A DNA stretch of 52,547 bases from DASUPK01 sp036520315 (GTDB lineage Bacteria; Actinomycetota; Thermoleophilia; Solirubrobacterales; 70-9), in NCBI GenBank assembly GCA_036520315.1, contig DATDJZ010000122.1, forward strand, positions 1 to 52,547. The letters run 5' to 3'. The stretch's first letter is position 1. Every line of letters starts with the position of its first letter. The position numbers were made by a program, and so were the translations under genes. The notes beneath the pieces are model-generated. The model had not been told where the DNA came from and ran no database searches. It worked only from the letters and a program-made list of their open reading frames with translations. Positions 1 to 8,847 of the stretch are shown piece after piece.

Positions 1-1338
1 ATCGCCGATCCGGCGCCTCCCCTGGTCATCCCCTGGTCCACCGGGCCGCAGAGCACCGCCAGCCAGCTGGCGGAGACCGCCAACGCGATCGCGTCGAAGG
101 AGGTGGCGATTCCCGCCGGCGACGAGGGCCCCCTCGACGACCTCTTCCGGCTCGCCCTGCCGGCCGGCTTGGGCGATCAGGGGCCGCTGATCGAGACGGG
201 TCTGCCGGCCGTGCGGCTCTCAGCCGGCGGTGAGCTGCCGGTTGGTCCCGGCCGCGACACCCCCGAGTCCTTCGACAACGACACCTTCGATCGCTTCGGT
301 CGCGCCGCCCTCTCTCTGGTACTCACCCTTGACGCCTCGCCAGGGGCGGTCGAGCACGGCCCCAAGGGCTACATCGGCTTGGCCGGCAACCTGCTGCCGG
401 GGTGGACTATCGCCCTTCTGGCGCTCTCCCTGCTGGTCCCCGTGGGCCTGGCCGCCGGGTCTGGTCTCGTCGCCGCCGCTCGCAGCCCGATCGAGGCCGT
501 TCGGGGCCTCGTCTGGACGCTGCTCCGGGCCCTGCCGTTCATCGGCGCGCTGGTCATCGTGCTGCTGACCGCGCTCGTGGGACTGCTGCCGAGCCCCGAC
601 TTCCCGTTCGATCCGCGCATCGAGGCCCTTGGACTGGGCGGCACGATCGCAGTGGTCGCCGCGGTGCTCGCCTACTGCGCGATCGCCTTCTTCCTGCGCC
701 CGCTCCGACCACCGCCGGCGAGGGCGGTTGCAACGGCCGCACCGGCGGCGCTGCTGCTCGCCTGTATCGCGGCCCTCGGGATCTGGTCGGTGAACCCCTA
801 CCTCGCGCTGGTCGTTTCGGTCGGCCTGCAGGCCTGGGTGTTCGCCGCTGCGCGGCTGGCTCCCGGCCGCCTGCCGGCTGCCGGGTTCGTCCTGCTCGGG
901 CTGGCGCCCGCCGTGGTCCTGGTCGCCGACCTCGCGGGCCGCTTCGATGCCGGCCTGGGCGTCTGGCATGACCTCGTGCTGATGCTGGCGGACGGCCAGA
1001 TCGGCTGGACGCTGGCGCTGCTCGCCTGTCTGCTGGCTGGGACGGGAGTGGCGATGGTCGCGTTGGCGGGCCCGTCCCGGGGCCGGCCTGCCCCGGAGAT
1101 GAGGCTGGAGGGCGAGATCTCGGTGCGCCGGCGGGCTTCCAGGCCGGAGCCGGCCGAGCCCGAGTCCGAGGTGGACGAAGGGCCGGAAGAGCAGAGGCCT
1201 GAACCGGAGCCCGAGGGGCCGGTCGAGCCCGCTCAGCCCGAGCCCGAGAGGGACCCGCGTCTCTGGTCGAAGCCGCGAGGCTCGAGCTCCCCGCCGCTGG
1301 CCAGCTTCAAAGCCACACCCTGGCCCTCTCTGACGTAG
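1..1338 (+). CDS. C-terminal part of an M28-like membrane peptidase (5' end outside window)
   Basis: The reading frame is open from base 1, so the gene begins before the window; a GTG at 103 is internal to the frame. The first ~115 residues look like the end of an M28-type zinc aminopeptidase domain: the stretch around 'GLPAVRLSAGGE' and the later 'FDRFGRAALSLVLTLDA' resemble the family's C-terminal helix region. This is recalled resemblance only, and the metal ligands are not in view. About seven or eight hydrophobic segments follow, then a long Pro/Glu-rich tail. It is probably a membrane protein with an extracytoplasmic hydrolase domain. Its last 106 bases overlap the end of thiL on the other strand. 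The tail could be cytoplasmic and disordered. Confidence 0.5.
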   Translation: MADPAPPLVIPWSTGPQSTASQLAETANAIASKEVAIPAGDEGPLDDLFRLALPAGLGDQGPLIETGLPAVRLSAGGELPVGPGRDTPESFDNDTFDRFGRAALSLVLTLDASPGAVEHGPKGYIGLAGNLLPGWTIALLALSLLVPVGLAAGSGLVAAARSPIEAVRGLVWTLLRALPFIGALVIVLLTALVGLLPSPDFPFDPRIEALGLGGTIAVVAAVLAYCAIAFFLRPLRPPPARAVATAAPAALLLACIAALGIWSVNPYLALVVSVGLQAWVFAAARLAPGRLPAAGFVLLGLAPAVVLVADLAGRFDAGLGVWHDLVLMLADGQIGWTLALLACLLAGTGVAMVALAGPSRGRPAPEMRLEGEISVRRRASRPEPAEPESEVDEGPEEQRPEPEPEGPVEPAQPEPERDPRLWSKPRGSSSPPLASFKATPWPSLT

Positions 1339-2234
1339 CCGATCTCGGTCAGCGTCGAGCCGGCGTCGGAAACGGCCTGCACGGCACCCTCGAAGTGTTC
1401 GCGCGGCACCGCCACCAGCAACTCGAAGTCCTCGCCGCCGGATGCGGCCAGCTCGAGCGCTGCCTCGTTCCCTCCCGCGACCTCCGCCACGCCCTCCTCG
1501 ACGGGCAGGCGATCGAGATCGATCTCCAGCCGGCAGTCACTCGCTCGTGCCAGGTGCTCCGCGTCGGCGCCCAAACCGTCGCTGACGTCGATCATCGCGG
1601 TGGCGCCGGCCTTGGCCAGGGCGCGCCCCTCTCGCAGTCTCGGCGTTGGGTTCAGCTGCCGATCCAGGAGACCCTTGCCGCGGTCGGCCGGGTCGCCGCG
1701 ACGCTCCCCGGCCTCCATCAGCTCGACGGCGGCTGCCGCGCCGCCCAGCTCGCCGGTGACGGCCACCAGGTCACGCGGCTTGGCGCCGCGGCGCGTGAGG
1801 AAGCGGGCGCCGCCGGGCTCGTAGCCCACGGCGGTCACGGAGACGACCAGCACCGGCGAGCGAACCAGATCCCCGCCGGCGATCGTCACCTCTTCTCGCG
1901 CCGCCATCTCGGCGAGCCCATCGGCTATCCCGAGCAGGTTGTCGTCGGAGAGCTCATCGGGCGCGGCGACGACCACATAGGCCTCTCCCTGGGCGGCTCC
2001 CATCGCCGCCAGGTCAGAGAGCGAGGCGGCGAGCGCCTTCCGCCCGACCGCCTCCGGCCCGTACGAATCGAACATGAAATGCACGCCGTCGACGATCGCG
2101 TCGACCGTGACGGCACTCGCCGCCCTGGGCTCGACGACCGCCGCGTCGTCCCCGCTGGGGACGCGCACACGGGGTCCCGGCGCGGGCATGCGCTCGTTGA
2201 TCGCGGCGATCAGATCGAATTCGCTGCTGGGCAC
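1233..2234 (-). CDS. thiL: Thiamine-monophosphate kinase
   Basis: ThiL phosphorylates thiamine monophosphate with ATP to give thiamine diphosphate, the last step of cofactor synthesis in the cytosol. The 333-residue protein carries the PurM/ThiL-family signatures: an N-terminal 'GDDAAVV' metal/phosphate motif, 'DVSDGLGADAEHLA' in the middle, and 'SGGEDFELLVA' near the C-terminus, in the expected order and at the usual family length. The GTG at 2234 is the only start that gives the conventional N-terminus; the open frame continues upstream without homology. It follows the penicillin-binding protein gene by 41 bases on the same strand. No TPP riboswitch fits in that gap. The 3' end overlaps the convergent membrane peptidase gene. 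Confidence 0.93.
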   Translation of the reverse strand: MPSSEFDLIAAINERMPAPGPRVRVPSGDDAAVVEPRAASAVTVDAIVDGVHFMFDSYGPEAVGRKALAASLSDLAAMGAAQGEAYVVVAAPDELSDDNLLGIADGLAEMAAREEVTIAGGDLVRSPVLVVSVTAVGYEPGGARFLTRRGAKPRDLVAVTGELGGAAAAVELMEAGERRGDPADRGKGLLDRQLNPTPRLREGRALAKAGATAMIDVSDGLGADAEHLARASDCRLEIDLDRLPVEEGVAEVAGGNEAALELAASGGEDFELLVAVPREHFEGAVQAVSDAGSTLTEIGYVREGQGVALKLASGGELEPRGFDQRRGSLSGSG

Positions 2235-2275
2235 GCGCCAAAGGCTAGGGCCCCGGGCGGTGCTGGCCGCGAGCT

Positions 2276-4483
2276 CTAGCCCGTGCCGGTCCCGCCGCTC
2301 GCGGGCGGCGCGGCTGGCGGCGGCGCCGCCGGCGGTGGCGTCGGCGTGGGATTCGGCTTCGGCGAGGGAGCCGGTTTCTGCCCGACCCCGGGCGCGTAGG
2401 CGCCCTGGTTGTCGTCGCTGCTGTCGTCGCTGCTGCCCTCGCTCGGCGTGTACGAAGACGAGTAGCCGCAGGAATAGGAACTGTCGCTGCTGCAGGAGCT
2501 CGAGCTGGAGGCTGTGTAGTCCCCGTGGAACGAAGTCAGATCCGGCAGGCTCGAGGGAATCTCGAAGTCGGGGCACTCGCCCCCCTGGGCGGCCTCCATG
2601 TAGGAGCGCCAGATCGGGCCGGAGGTGGGCCCGCCGAAGCCGGTGGAGTCGCGTGATAGGGGGTGCCCGGTCCAGACGGCGGTCGAATACTTCGGCGTGT
2701 AGCCGACGAACCAAGCGTCAGAGAGGTCCTCGCTGGTGCCGGTCTTGCCGGCCTCCGACTGGCAACCGATGGATGTATAGCCGGCGCCGGTGCCGCTGGT
2801 GATCACGCCCTCGAGCACCTTGGTGACCTCGTAGGCCTCGCCGGGAGTGAGCACGCGCTTGCCCTCGTCTGCGCTCGGCTCGTCCACCTTTCCGCCGGGG
2901 AAGACGACCCTGTCTATCGCCGTCGCGTCGTGGTGGACGCCGCCGTTGGCCAGCGTCGCGTAGGCATTGGCCTGCTCCAGCGGGGTGACGCCGACGCTGA
3001 GCCCACCGATCGCGTCGGCGGGTGGGATGTAGCAGTGCGGGCCGCCCTTGCAGGGGGTGTCGTTCGGACCCTTGATTCCGAGCGGCGAGGTGATCCCCAT
3101 CTGGTACGCGGTCCTGGCGATGTTCTCGGGACCGACGTCGAGACCGAGCTGGGCGAAGACCACGTTGACCGACTCCCAGGTCGCCTCGGTCAGAGGCATC
3201 ACCCCGCCGCCCTGCTCTGCGTTGTTGACGGTCCAGCTCGAGCCGCCCGGGGTCTCGAGCGTCTTCGGCGAGGTGCCGTCGTAGTAGGTCGTGTCGGGGT
3301 CGATGCCCTGTTCGATCGCCGCGGTCAGGTCGTAGACCTTGAACGAGGAGCCGGGCTGGCGCTGGGCGTGGGCGGCGAAGTTGAACTGGCTGCTCACCGA
3401 GTAGCGCTGGGTCGAGGCGAGAGCGACGATCTGGCCGTTCGACGGGTCGACCGAGGCGAGCGCCGACGCCGGGCCGCCGTCCGGGTAGCAGACCGAGCAG
3501 GAGTCGACAGCGGTCTGGGCGACCCCCTGGAGACGGGGTTGAATGGTCGTATAGACCTTGAGCCCGCCGTTCTGGACGGTGTTCACCCCGTAGCGGTCCT
3601 GGAGCTCCTGCTTGACGAGATCGAAGATGTAGGGCTCGCGGATCCGGCTGTACTTGCTTCCCGGGTCGAGGCCGAGGCCCTGGCCGATCGCGTCCTGGTA
3701 CTCGCTCGTGGTGATGTCGCCCTGTTGCTCCATCGCGTGGAGCACCTCGTTGCGCCGCGCCAGTGCCGCCCGAGGGTTGAGGAGAGGGTTGTACTGGGAC
3801 GGCGCCTGCGGCAGCCCCGCGATCATCGCCGCCTCGGGCAGGGTCAGGTCGCGGGCGTGCCTGGAGTAGTAGGTCTCCGCCGCGGCCTCGACCCCGATCG
3901 CGGTTGCCCCTTCGTTGGTCCCGTAGGGCGCCGTGTTCAGGTACTCGGTCAGGATCTGGTCCTTCGAGTGCTGCTTCTCCTCGTCGTTTGCCAGGTGCGC
4001 CTCGATGATCTTGCGCTTCAGCGTGTCCTCGGGATCTTGGATGTAGAGGTTGCGGACCAGCTGCTGGGTGATGGTCGAGCCGCCCTCCACCGGCTTGCCC
4101 CCGGCGGTCAGGTCCTCCCAGCCGGCCCGGATGATCGCCGAGGGGTCGATGCCGCCATGGCTGTAGAAGCGCCTGTCCTCGATCGCCACCGTCGCGTCCT
4201 TGAGGTCCTGCGGAATCCTGTCGCTGGCGATCGGCTGTCGGATCTTGTCGGAGTGGATCACCCCGAGCAGAGAGCCGTCCGCTGCATACACCTTCGAGAT
4301 GGTCCCCTCCTTGATTGGCGTCAGGCTCGCCAGCGAGGGCGCCGATTCGTAGACGCTCAGCAGCCAGAGACCGGCCCCGAGCGCGCCGACGGCGAGCATC
4401 GACCCGAGGACCAGAAGGACCACCGCAAAGGGGTTTCTCTTTCGGCTCGTGCGCCGATGCCTCCGGCGGGAGCGGGCGCTCAT
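2276..4483 (-). CDS. Class A penicillin-binding protein (bifunctional transglycosylase/transpeptidase)
   Basis: This is a bifunctional peptidoglycan synthase anchored in the membrane with its catalytic domains outside. A basic N-terminus is followed by one membrane segment (about residues 17-43). The GT51 transglycosylase domain shows 'EDRRFYSH' (catalytic Glu102) and 'GGSTITQQLVRN' (134-145). The transpeptidase domain has the SxxK motif at Ser379-Lys382, SxN at 438-440 and KTG at 580-582, so both activities look intact. The 735-residue length is normal. The C-terminal ~100 residues are low-complexity: a Ser/Cys/Tyr-rich stretch, then a Pro/Lys and Pro/Ala tail, probably a wall-spanning disordered extension. 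There is no PASTA domain here. Confidence 0.95.
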   Translation of the reverse strand: MSARSRRRHRRTSRKRNPFAVVLLVLGSMLAVGALGAGLWLLSVYESAPSLASLTPIKEGTISKVYAADGSLLGVIHSDKIRQPIASDRIPQDLKDATVAIEDRRFYSHGGIDPSAIIRAGWEDLTAGGKPVEGGSTITQQLVRNLYIQDPEDTLKRKIIEAHLANDEEKQHSKDQILTEYLNTAPYGTNEGATAIGVEAAAETYYSRHARDLTLPEAAMIAGLPQAPSQYNPLLNPRAALARRNEVLHAMEQQGDITTSEYQDAIGQGLGLDPGSKYSRIREPYIFDLVKQELQDRYGVNTVQNGGLKVYTTIQPRLQGVAQTAVDSCSVCYPDGGPASALASVDPSNGQIVALASTQRYSVSSQFNFAAHAQRQPGSSFKVYDLTAAIEQGIDPDTTYYDGTSPKTLETPGGSSWTVNNAEQGGGVMPLTEATWESVNVVFAQLGLDVGPENIARTAYQMGITSPLGIKGPNDTPCKGGPHCYIPPADAIGGLSVGVTPLEQANAYATLANGGVHHDATAIDRVVFPGGKVDEPSADEGKRVLTPGEAYEVTKVLEGVITSGTGAGYTSIGCQSEAGKTGTSEDLSDAWFVGYTPKYSTAVWTGHPLSRDSTGFGGPTSGPIWRSYMEAAQGGECPDFEIPSSLPDLTSFHGDYTASSSSSCSSDSSYSCGYSSSYTPSEGSSDDSSDDNQGAYAPGVGQKPAPSPKPNPTPTPPPAAPPPAAPPASGGTGTG

Positions 4484-4510
4484 GATCCGAAAAGGGTACT
4501 CAGCGCGACC

Positions 4511-5320
4511 TCAGGGAGCCCTAAGTAGACCCCTTGCACGCAGGGCGGATTGCGCGCGCTCCCGGAGCTCCGCCTCGTGGACCTCGCGGTCGACGCCGGC
4601 GTCGATTGCGGCCTTCACCTGCAGCCTCGAGCCCTCGGGCGTGACCTCGACGAGCCGGGCGGAGGTGACCTCGCCGCGCTCGAGCTCCTTGCGGGCGGCC
4701 TCCACGTCGGCATCCGGGGGTAACCAGACGTCCACGGTGACCGGCGCGGCGCTGTTGCCCGCGGAATGGTTGACCACCACGTCGGTCGCCACCTTCTCGT
4801 TGGGCACCACGATCAGGCTGCCGTCCCCGGCGTCGACGCTGGTGTAGGTGAGGGCGATATCGGTGACCCTCCCGTGGACCTCCTCCCCGATCGAGACCAG
4901 GTCGCCGATCCGGATCGGCTGGGTGATCGCCAGCAGGATCCCCGAGACCAGGTTGGCGATCACCTGCCTGCCGGCGAACCCGATGATGATCCCCAGCACT
5001 GCCGTCGAGGCGAGGATGCCGGTGGCGAAGCGCTTGATCGAGGTGAACTGGCTGAGCGCCAGCGCCACGCCGATCAGGATGATCGTCAGGAAGAGCAGCC
5101 GCCGGATCAGGCGCAGGCGGGTGCGGGCCTCGCGGGAGAGCTCGCCGGTCTCGAGCCGGGTGGCAGCCTTGACAGTGCGGCCGATCAGGACCCGGTCGAC
5201 GATGATCGCGATCACGATCGCGACGGCCAGCGTGATCGCCGCCGAGATCTCGTCGCCGTGTTCTTGCCAGAAGCTCTGGTCTGCGGCCAGGAGCATCGCG
5301 TCGGGCAGTATTTCGATCAT
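4511..5320 (-). CDS. MscS-family small-conductance mechanosensitive channel
   Basis: The 269-residue protein has an N-terminal hydrophobic helix, a second around 'RLLFLTIILIGVALAL', and the pore-lining TM3 type segment 'GILASTAVLGIIIGFAGRQVIANLVSGILLAI'. The MscS beta domain follows with 'GRVTDIALTYTSVD...VVPNEKV'. It should release solutes on hypo-osmotic shock. The start is uncertain: ATG 5320 overlaps the start codon of the divergent HAD gene by two bases, ATG 5296 would leave a 22-base gap, and GTG 5353 would overlap further. No candidate has a convincing ribosome binding site; an AGGA lies 13 bases before 5320. It precedes the penicillin-binding protein gene by 27 bases and may be cotranscribed with it. 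Confidence 0.88.
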   Translation of the reverse strand: MIEILPDAMLLAADQSFWQEHGDEISAAITLAVAIVIAIIVDRVLIGRTVKAATRLETGELSREARTRLRLIRRLLFLTIILIGVALALSQFTSIKRFATGILASTAVLGIIIGFAGRQVIANLVSGILLAITQPIRIGDLVSIGEEVHGRVTDIALTYTSVDAGDGSLIVVPNEKVATDVVVNHSAGNSAAPVTVDVWLPPDADVEAARKELERGEVTSARLVEVTPEGSRLQVKAAIDAGVDREVHEAELRERAQSALRARGLLRAP

Positions 5321-5957
5321 GGTCCGCGCCGTGTTCCTGGACGCCCTCGGCACCCTGGTCGAGCTCGAGCCGCCCTGGCTGTCCCTGCGCGATCGCGTGC
5401 CGGCGGAGGTGAGCGACGATCGCCTCGAGGGGGCGCTGCGCGCCGAGATGGCTTACTACCGCGACCACGCGCACGAGGGCCGCGACGAAGCCTCGCTCGC
5501 GGAGCTGCGCGAGCGCTGCGCCGCGCTCGTCTCCGAAGGGCTCGGCGTCCAGGTCACTGCCGACGAGCTGGTCGCGGCTATCCGTTTCGACGCCTATCCG
5601 GATGCCATCCCCGCGCTACGGGAGCTGCGCGAGCGCGGGCTGCGCCTGGTCGCGGTCTCGAACTGGGACTGCTCGCTTCCCCAGGTGCTGGGGCGCTGCG
5701 GGCTCGGCGAGCTGCTGGACGGCACGGTGAGCTCGGCCGTGGCGGGGGCGCGGAAGCCGGACCCCGCGATCTTCGTGCAGGCCCTCGAGCTGGCCGAATG
5801 CGGCCCCGACGAGGCGCTTCACGTGGGGGACACGGCCGAGGAGGACGTCGAGGGAGCCCGGGCGGCGGGGATCCGCTCCCTGCTCATCGACCGGGACGGG
5901 AACGGGGGCGAGATCTCTTCCTTGATGGAGATCAGCGAGCATCTCTCGGATGACTGA
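5319..5957 (+). CDS. HAD-superfamily (subfamily IA) hydrolase
   Basis: The 212-residue protein has the four HAD motifs: motif I 'FLDALGTL' (nucleophile Asp8), motif II 'SNWD' (114-117), motif III Lys146 in 'ARKPDP', and motif IV 'GDTAEEDVEGA' (170-180), with a cap domain between motifs I and II. The second Asp of the canonical DxDGT, which acts as acid/base in phosphatases, is Leu10. This is seen in the HDHD3/REG-2-like branch, and phosphatase activity cannot be assumed. Motif I lies at residue 8, which fixes the ATG at 5319. It is head-to-head with the mscS-like gene. The RDD gene begins 8 bases before its stop, suggesting an operon running to the ABC exporter. Confidence 0.85.
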   Translation: MVRAVFLDALGTLVELEPPWLSLRDRVPAEVSDDRLEGALRAEMAYYRDHAHEGRDEASLAELRERCAALVSEGLGVQVTADELVAAIRFDAYPDAIPALRELRERGLRLVAVSNWDCSLPQVLGRCGLGELLDGTVSSAVAGARKPDPAIFVQALELAECGPDEALHVGDTAEEDVEGARAAGIRSLLIDRDGNGGEISSLMEISEHLSDD

Positions 5958-6387
5958 GCCCAACTACGCGGGCTTCTGGCGGCGCGTGCTCGCCTCGCTG
6001 CTCGATAACACGGTCTGGATCCTGTTCCTCTTCTGGATCTACGTCTGGATCGTGGAGGGAGCATTCGCCGTGGGCGACACCGCCGGCATCGTGGCGATCC
6101 TGGCCTTCTTCTCGCTCTGGTTCAACTACTTCGCCATCTGCGAGTGGCGCTGGGGCCAGACGATCGGCAAGAACGCGACGGGGATCGAAGTGCGCTCGAT
6201 CGACCGAGCGCCGCGGCTGACCTACGGGCAGGCAAGCATCCGCAACCTTCTGCGCCTCGTCGACTTCTTCGTGATCGGCGAAGTCATGATCGCCACGAGC
6301 AAGAGGAAGCAGCGCCTCGGAGACCTCGCGGCGAAGACGGTGGTTCTCCGTCGCGTCCCTCACCCCGTGCAGGAGCAGCCGGCCTGA
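5950..6387 (+). CDS. RDD-family membrane protein
   Basis: The 145-residue protein has the RDD signature: 'GFWRRVLASLLDN' at the start, two or three membrane segments (about residues 20-45 and 45-65), 'GQTIGKNATGIEV', and 'SIRNLLRLVDFF' with the conserved Arg and Asp residues. RDD proteins are poorly understood small integral membrane proteins, and some are implicated in ion or solute transport. It overlaps the HAD gene by 8 bases, and its TGA overlaps the ATG of the CPBP gene, so the three are probably translated in series. No specific substrate can be inferred. Confidence 0.85.
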   Translation: MTEPNYAGFWRRVLASLLDNTVWILFLFWIYVWIVEGAFAVGDTAGIVAILAFFSLWFNYFAICEWRWGQTIGKNATGIEVRSIDRAPRLTYGQASIRNLLRLVDFFVIGEVMIATSKRKQRLGDLAAKTVVLRRVPHPVQEQPA

Positions 6388-7076
6388 TGGAGGCCGGCGT
6401 GCAACCCGTGCCCTGGACGCCGAGGACGACCTTCTGGTGGCTGCTCGGCGGCCTGCTCCTCGCGATCATTGTGCCGCCGCTGCTGGTGGCGCCGTTCGAT
6501 CCGGATCTCGACTCGGACGGTGCCCTGCTCGCTGCCCAGGCGATGTTCGACGGCCTGCTGTTGTTCGTCGCGCTCGGCGTCGCCTCGGATTGGAAGTTCA
6601 GGCCGCTCGCCGGGCCGCTGCGCCTGCTGGGACTGCGGCCGTTTCGCCCCTCGGCGATCTGGATCATGCTCGGGACGCTGGTCGCCTACTACATCGCGGC
6701 CGGGCTGTTCGCGAGCCTGGTGCTGAAGCCCGACCAGGAGGACATCGGCGGCGAGCTGGGTGTCGGGAACCCGAGCATCGTGATCGCAGTCGCCGCCGTG
6801 CTGATGATCGTCCTGCTGGCGCCGGTGGCCGAGGAGCTGTTCTTCCGGGGCTTCCTGTTCGCCGGCCTGCGCACGCGCTGGTCACTGTGGCCGGCCGCGA
6901 TCACCTCCGGCCTAATCTTCGGATTGGTACATGCGCCGACCGGAATCACGACCGTCGTTCCACTCGCGACGCTCGGCTTCGCGCTCTGCTGGCTCTACGA
7001 CCGGACCGGATCGCTATGGCCGTGCGTGATCGCGCACATGATCAACAACGGCCTCGCACTGGCGGTGGTGAGCTGA
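6387..7076 (+). CDS. CPBP (CAAX/bacteriocin-processing) family intramembrane protease
   Basis: The 229-residue polytopic membrane protein carries the three glutamic intramembrane protease motifs of the CPBP/Rce1 family: Glu149-Glu150 with Arg154 ('EELFFRG'), the Phe178-His182 motif ('FGLVH'), and the His217-Asn221 motif ('HMINN'). All catalytic residues are present. The start ATG at 6387 shares a base with the RDD stop (TGATG). The substrate is unknown. Bacterial members process membrane-bound peptides or confer bacteriocin self-immunity, and the next two genes encode an ABC-2 exporter, so a link to export of a small molecule or peptide is possible. Nothing in the window encodes an obvious precursor peptide. 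Confidence 0.9.
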   Translation: MEAGVQPVPWTPRTTFWWLLGGLLLAIIVPPLLVAPFDPDLDSDGALLAAQAMFDGLLLFVALGVASDWKFRPLAGPLRLLGLRPFRPSAIWIMLGTLVAYYIAAGLFASLVLKPDQEDIGGELGVGNPSIVIAVAAVLMIVLLAPVAEELFFRGFLFAGLRTRWSLWPAAITSGLIFGLVHAPTGITTVVPLATLGFALCWLYDRTGSLWPCVIAHMINNGLALAVVS

Positions 7077-7090
7077 GCGACCCCCCGGCC

Positions 7091-8005
7091 GTGAGCGCGC
7101 GAGGGCTGACCAAGAGCTACGGCGAGCGGGTCGCTGTGGCGGGCATCGACTTCGCGGTCGAACCGGGGATCTGCTTCGGCTTCCTGGGGCCGAACGGGGC
7201 CGGCAAGACGACGACGATGAAGATGATCTACGGCCTGGCGACCGTCGACGGCGGGGAGCTCACCGTGCTCGGCATGGACGCGCGCCGGGAGCGGCGGGAG
7301 ATCAAGAGCCGGCTCGGCGTGGTGCCGCAGGAGACCAACCTCGACGGCGATCTCACCGTGCGGGAGAACCTGCTGCAGCAGGCCCGCTATTTCGGGATCG
7401 ATCCGGTGAAGGCGGCCGAGCGGGCAGCCGAGCTGCTCGAGTTCTCGCTGCTCTCGGACCGCGGCGACGAGCGCATCCACGGGCTTTCCGGCGGGATGAA
7501 GCGGCGCCTCTTGATCTCGCGGGCGCTGATGGGGGACCCGGAGGTGGTCGTCCTCGACGAGCCCACCACAGGGCTCGACCCGCAGGCACGCCACGCCGTC
7601 TGGGGTGCGCTCGACCGGCTGCGCCGGCGCGGCGTCACCCTGCTGATCACGACTCACTACATGGAGGAGGCCGAGCGGCTCTGCGACCGGCTGGTGATCA
7701 TGGACGAGGGCCGGATCGTCGCCGAAGGCAGGCCCGCCGACCTGGTGCGCAGCCATGTCGGTCGCGAGGTGCTGGAGCTGAAGCTCGACGACGGCTGCGA
7801 TGCCGAGCGGCTGGTCGGTTCGCTCGACGGCCGCATCCAGGGCCACGACCTCTCCGAGCGCACCCTGATGCTCTACGCCGACAACGCCGAGGACGTGCTC
7901 GAGGAGCTCGATCACGACGTCTTCCCGACCGAGTCCGCGCTCGTCCGCCGCGCCACGCTCGAGGACGTGTTCCTGAGGCTCACGGGCCGGAGCCTGAGGG
8001 AGTAG
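7091..8005 (+). CDS. ABC-2 exporter ATP-binding protein (NodI/DrrA-like)
   Basis: This is a single complete ABC ATPase domain: Walker A 'GPNGAGKT' (33-40), Q-loop Gln80, signature 'LSGG' (132-135), Walker B 'VVVLDE' (152-157) and switch His189. The C-terminal ~85 residues resemble the regulatory extension of NodI/DrrA-type subunits, ending in 'RRATLEDVFLRLTGRSL'. GTG 7091 is the first reasonable start just ahead of the domain; no clear ribosome binding site is visible, so translation may be coupled to the CPBP stop 15 bases upstream. The permease gene begins two bases after its stop, so this is a two-gene exporter of unknown substrate (lipid, polysaccharide or drug). Confidence 0.93.
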   Translation: MSARGLTKSYGERVAVAGIDFAVEPGICFGFLGPNGAGKTTTMKMIYGLATVDGGELTVLGMDARRERREIKSRLGVVPQETNLDGDLTVRENLLQQARYFGIDPVKAAERAAELLEFSLLSDRGDERIHGLSGGMKRRLLISRALMGDPEVVVLDEPTTGLDPQARHAVWGALDRLRRRGVTLLITTHYMEEAERLCDRLVIMDEGRIVAEGRPADLVRSHVGREVLELKLDDGCDAERLVGSLDGRIQGHDLSERTLMLYADNAEDVLEELDHDVFPTESALVRRATLEDVFLRLTGRSLRE

Positions 8006-8007
8006 CC

Positions 8008-8832
8008 GTGGCGATGCTCGAGGAACCTGGCTACGCGGGGATCGGTCCCCGGCTCCCGCTGCGGGAGATGGTGCCGGTGCCGCGGCTCGCCGGGGCGGTC
8101 TGGCTTCGCAACGCGCGGGTCTTCTCGAAGCTCTGGCGCGGGGCTCTGTTGCCGACCTTTCTCGATCCCTTCCTCTACCTCCTGGCGCTGGGCTTCGGTC
8201 TCGGCACCTACGTCGCCCACATCAACGGCATTCCCTACAAGGACTTCATCGCCCCCGGCCTGATCGCCTCGGCGGCGATGTGGTCTTCCGCCTTCGAGAC
8301 GACCTACAACGTCTACTTCCGCATGAACGAGCTCCGGCTCTACGACAACGTGCTCTCGACGCCGGTCGAGGTTCAGGACGTGGTGGCGGGTGACCTGGCG
8401 TGGAGCGCCACCCGCGCGACGATCTACGGGATCGTCGTTCTGGGGGTGATCGCGATCTTCGGCCTCGTCTCCTCCTGGTGGGCGCTGCTCATTCCGCCGT
8501 TCGTGGTGATCGGCTCGATCTGCTTCTCGGTGATCGGCTACACGTTCACCACGCTGATCCCGAAGATCGACCTCTATTCATATTTCTTCACGCTCGGGAT
8601 CACGCCGATGTTCCTGTTCTCCGGGCTCTTCTTTCCCTTCAGCAAGCTGCCGGACTGGGTCCACGTGGTCGCCTGGTTCATGCCGCTCTACCACCTGGTC
8701 GAGATCACTCGCGGCCTGGCGACCGGCCCGGTGTTCTGGTCGGTCGTCGGCAACACCGCCTGGCTTGCCGTGCTCAGCGCCCTGCTCTTCACGATCCCGG
8801 TGCGTGCGCTGCGCAAGAAGCTCGTGGCCTAG
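8008..8832 (+). CDS. ABC-2 type permease (NodJ/DrrB-like)
   Basis: The 274-residue protein has about six membrane segments and the ABC-2 membrane-domain pattern, including 'DFIAPGLIASAAMWSSAFETTYNVYFRM', 'TPVEVQDVVAGDL' and the NodJ-like 'TPMFLFSGLFFPFSKLPDWV'. It pairs with the ATPase encoded immediately upstream (two-base gap). A GTG at 8008 starts the frame and an ATG two codons later is equally possible. With the ATPase it forms a half-transporter-type exporter in the cytoplasmic membrane. The NodJ resemblance suggests a glycolipid or modified oligosaccharide substrate, but this is a family-level guess. Confidence 0.92.
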   Translation: MAMLEEPGYAGIGPRLPLREMVPVPRLAGAVWLRNARVFSKLWRGALLPTFLDPFLYLLALGFGLGTYVAHINGIPYKDFIAPGLIASAAMWSSAFETTYNVYFRMNELRLYDNVLSTPVEVQDVVAGDLAWSATRATIYGIVVLGVIAIFGLVSSWWALLIPPFVVIGSICFSVIGYTFTTLIPKIDLYSYFFTLGITPMFLFSGLFFPFSKLPDWVHVVAWFMPLYHLVEITRGLATGPVFWSVVGNTAWLAVLSALLFTIPVRALRKKLVA

Positions 8833-8847
8833 CCGCCCGAGGAGAAC

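Noticed and set aside
2235..2275. TPP riboswitch before thiL
   Set aside because: The gap is only 41 bases and shows no such fold.
2663..4528. 621-residue open frame on the plus strand
   Set aside because: It is antisense to the penicillin-binding protein gene, has no recognisable domain and shows the Arg/Gly/Val-rich composition of shadow frames in GC-rich DNA.
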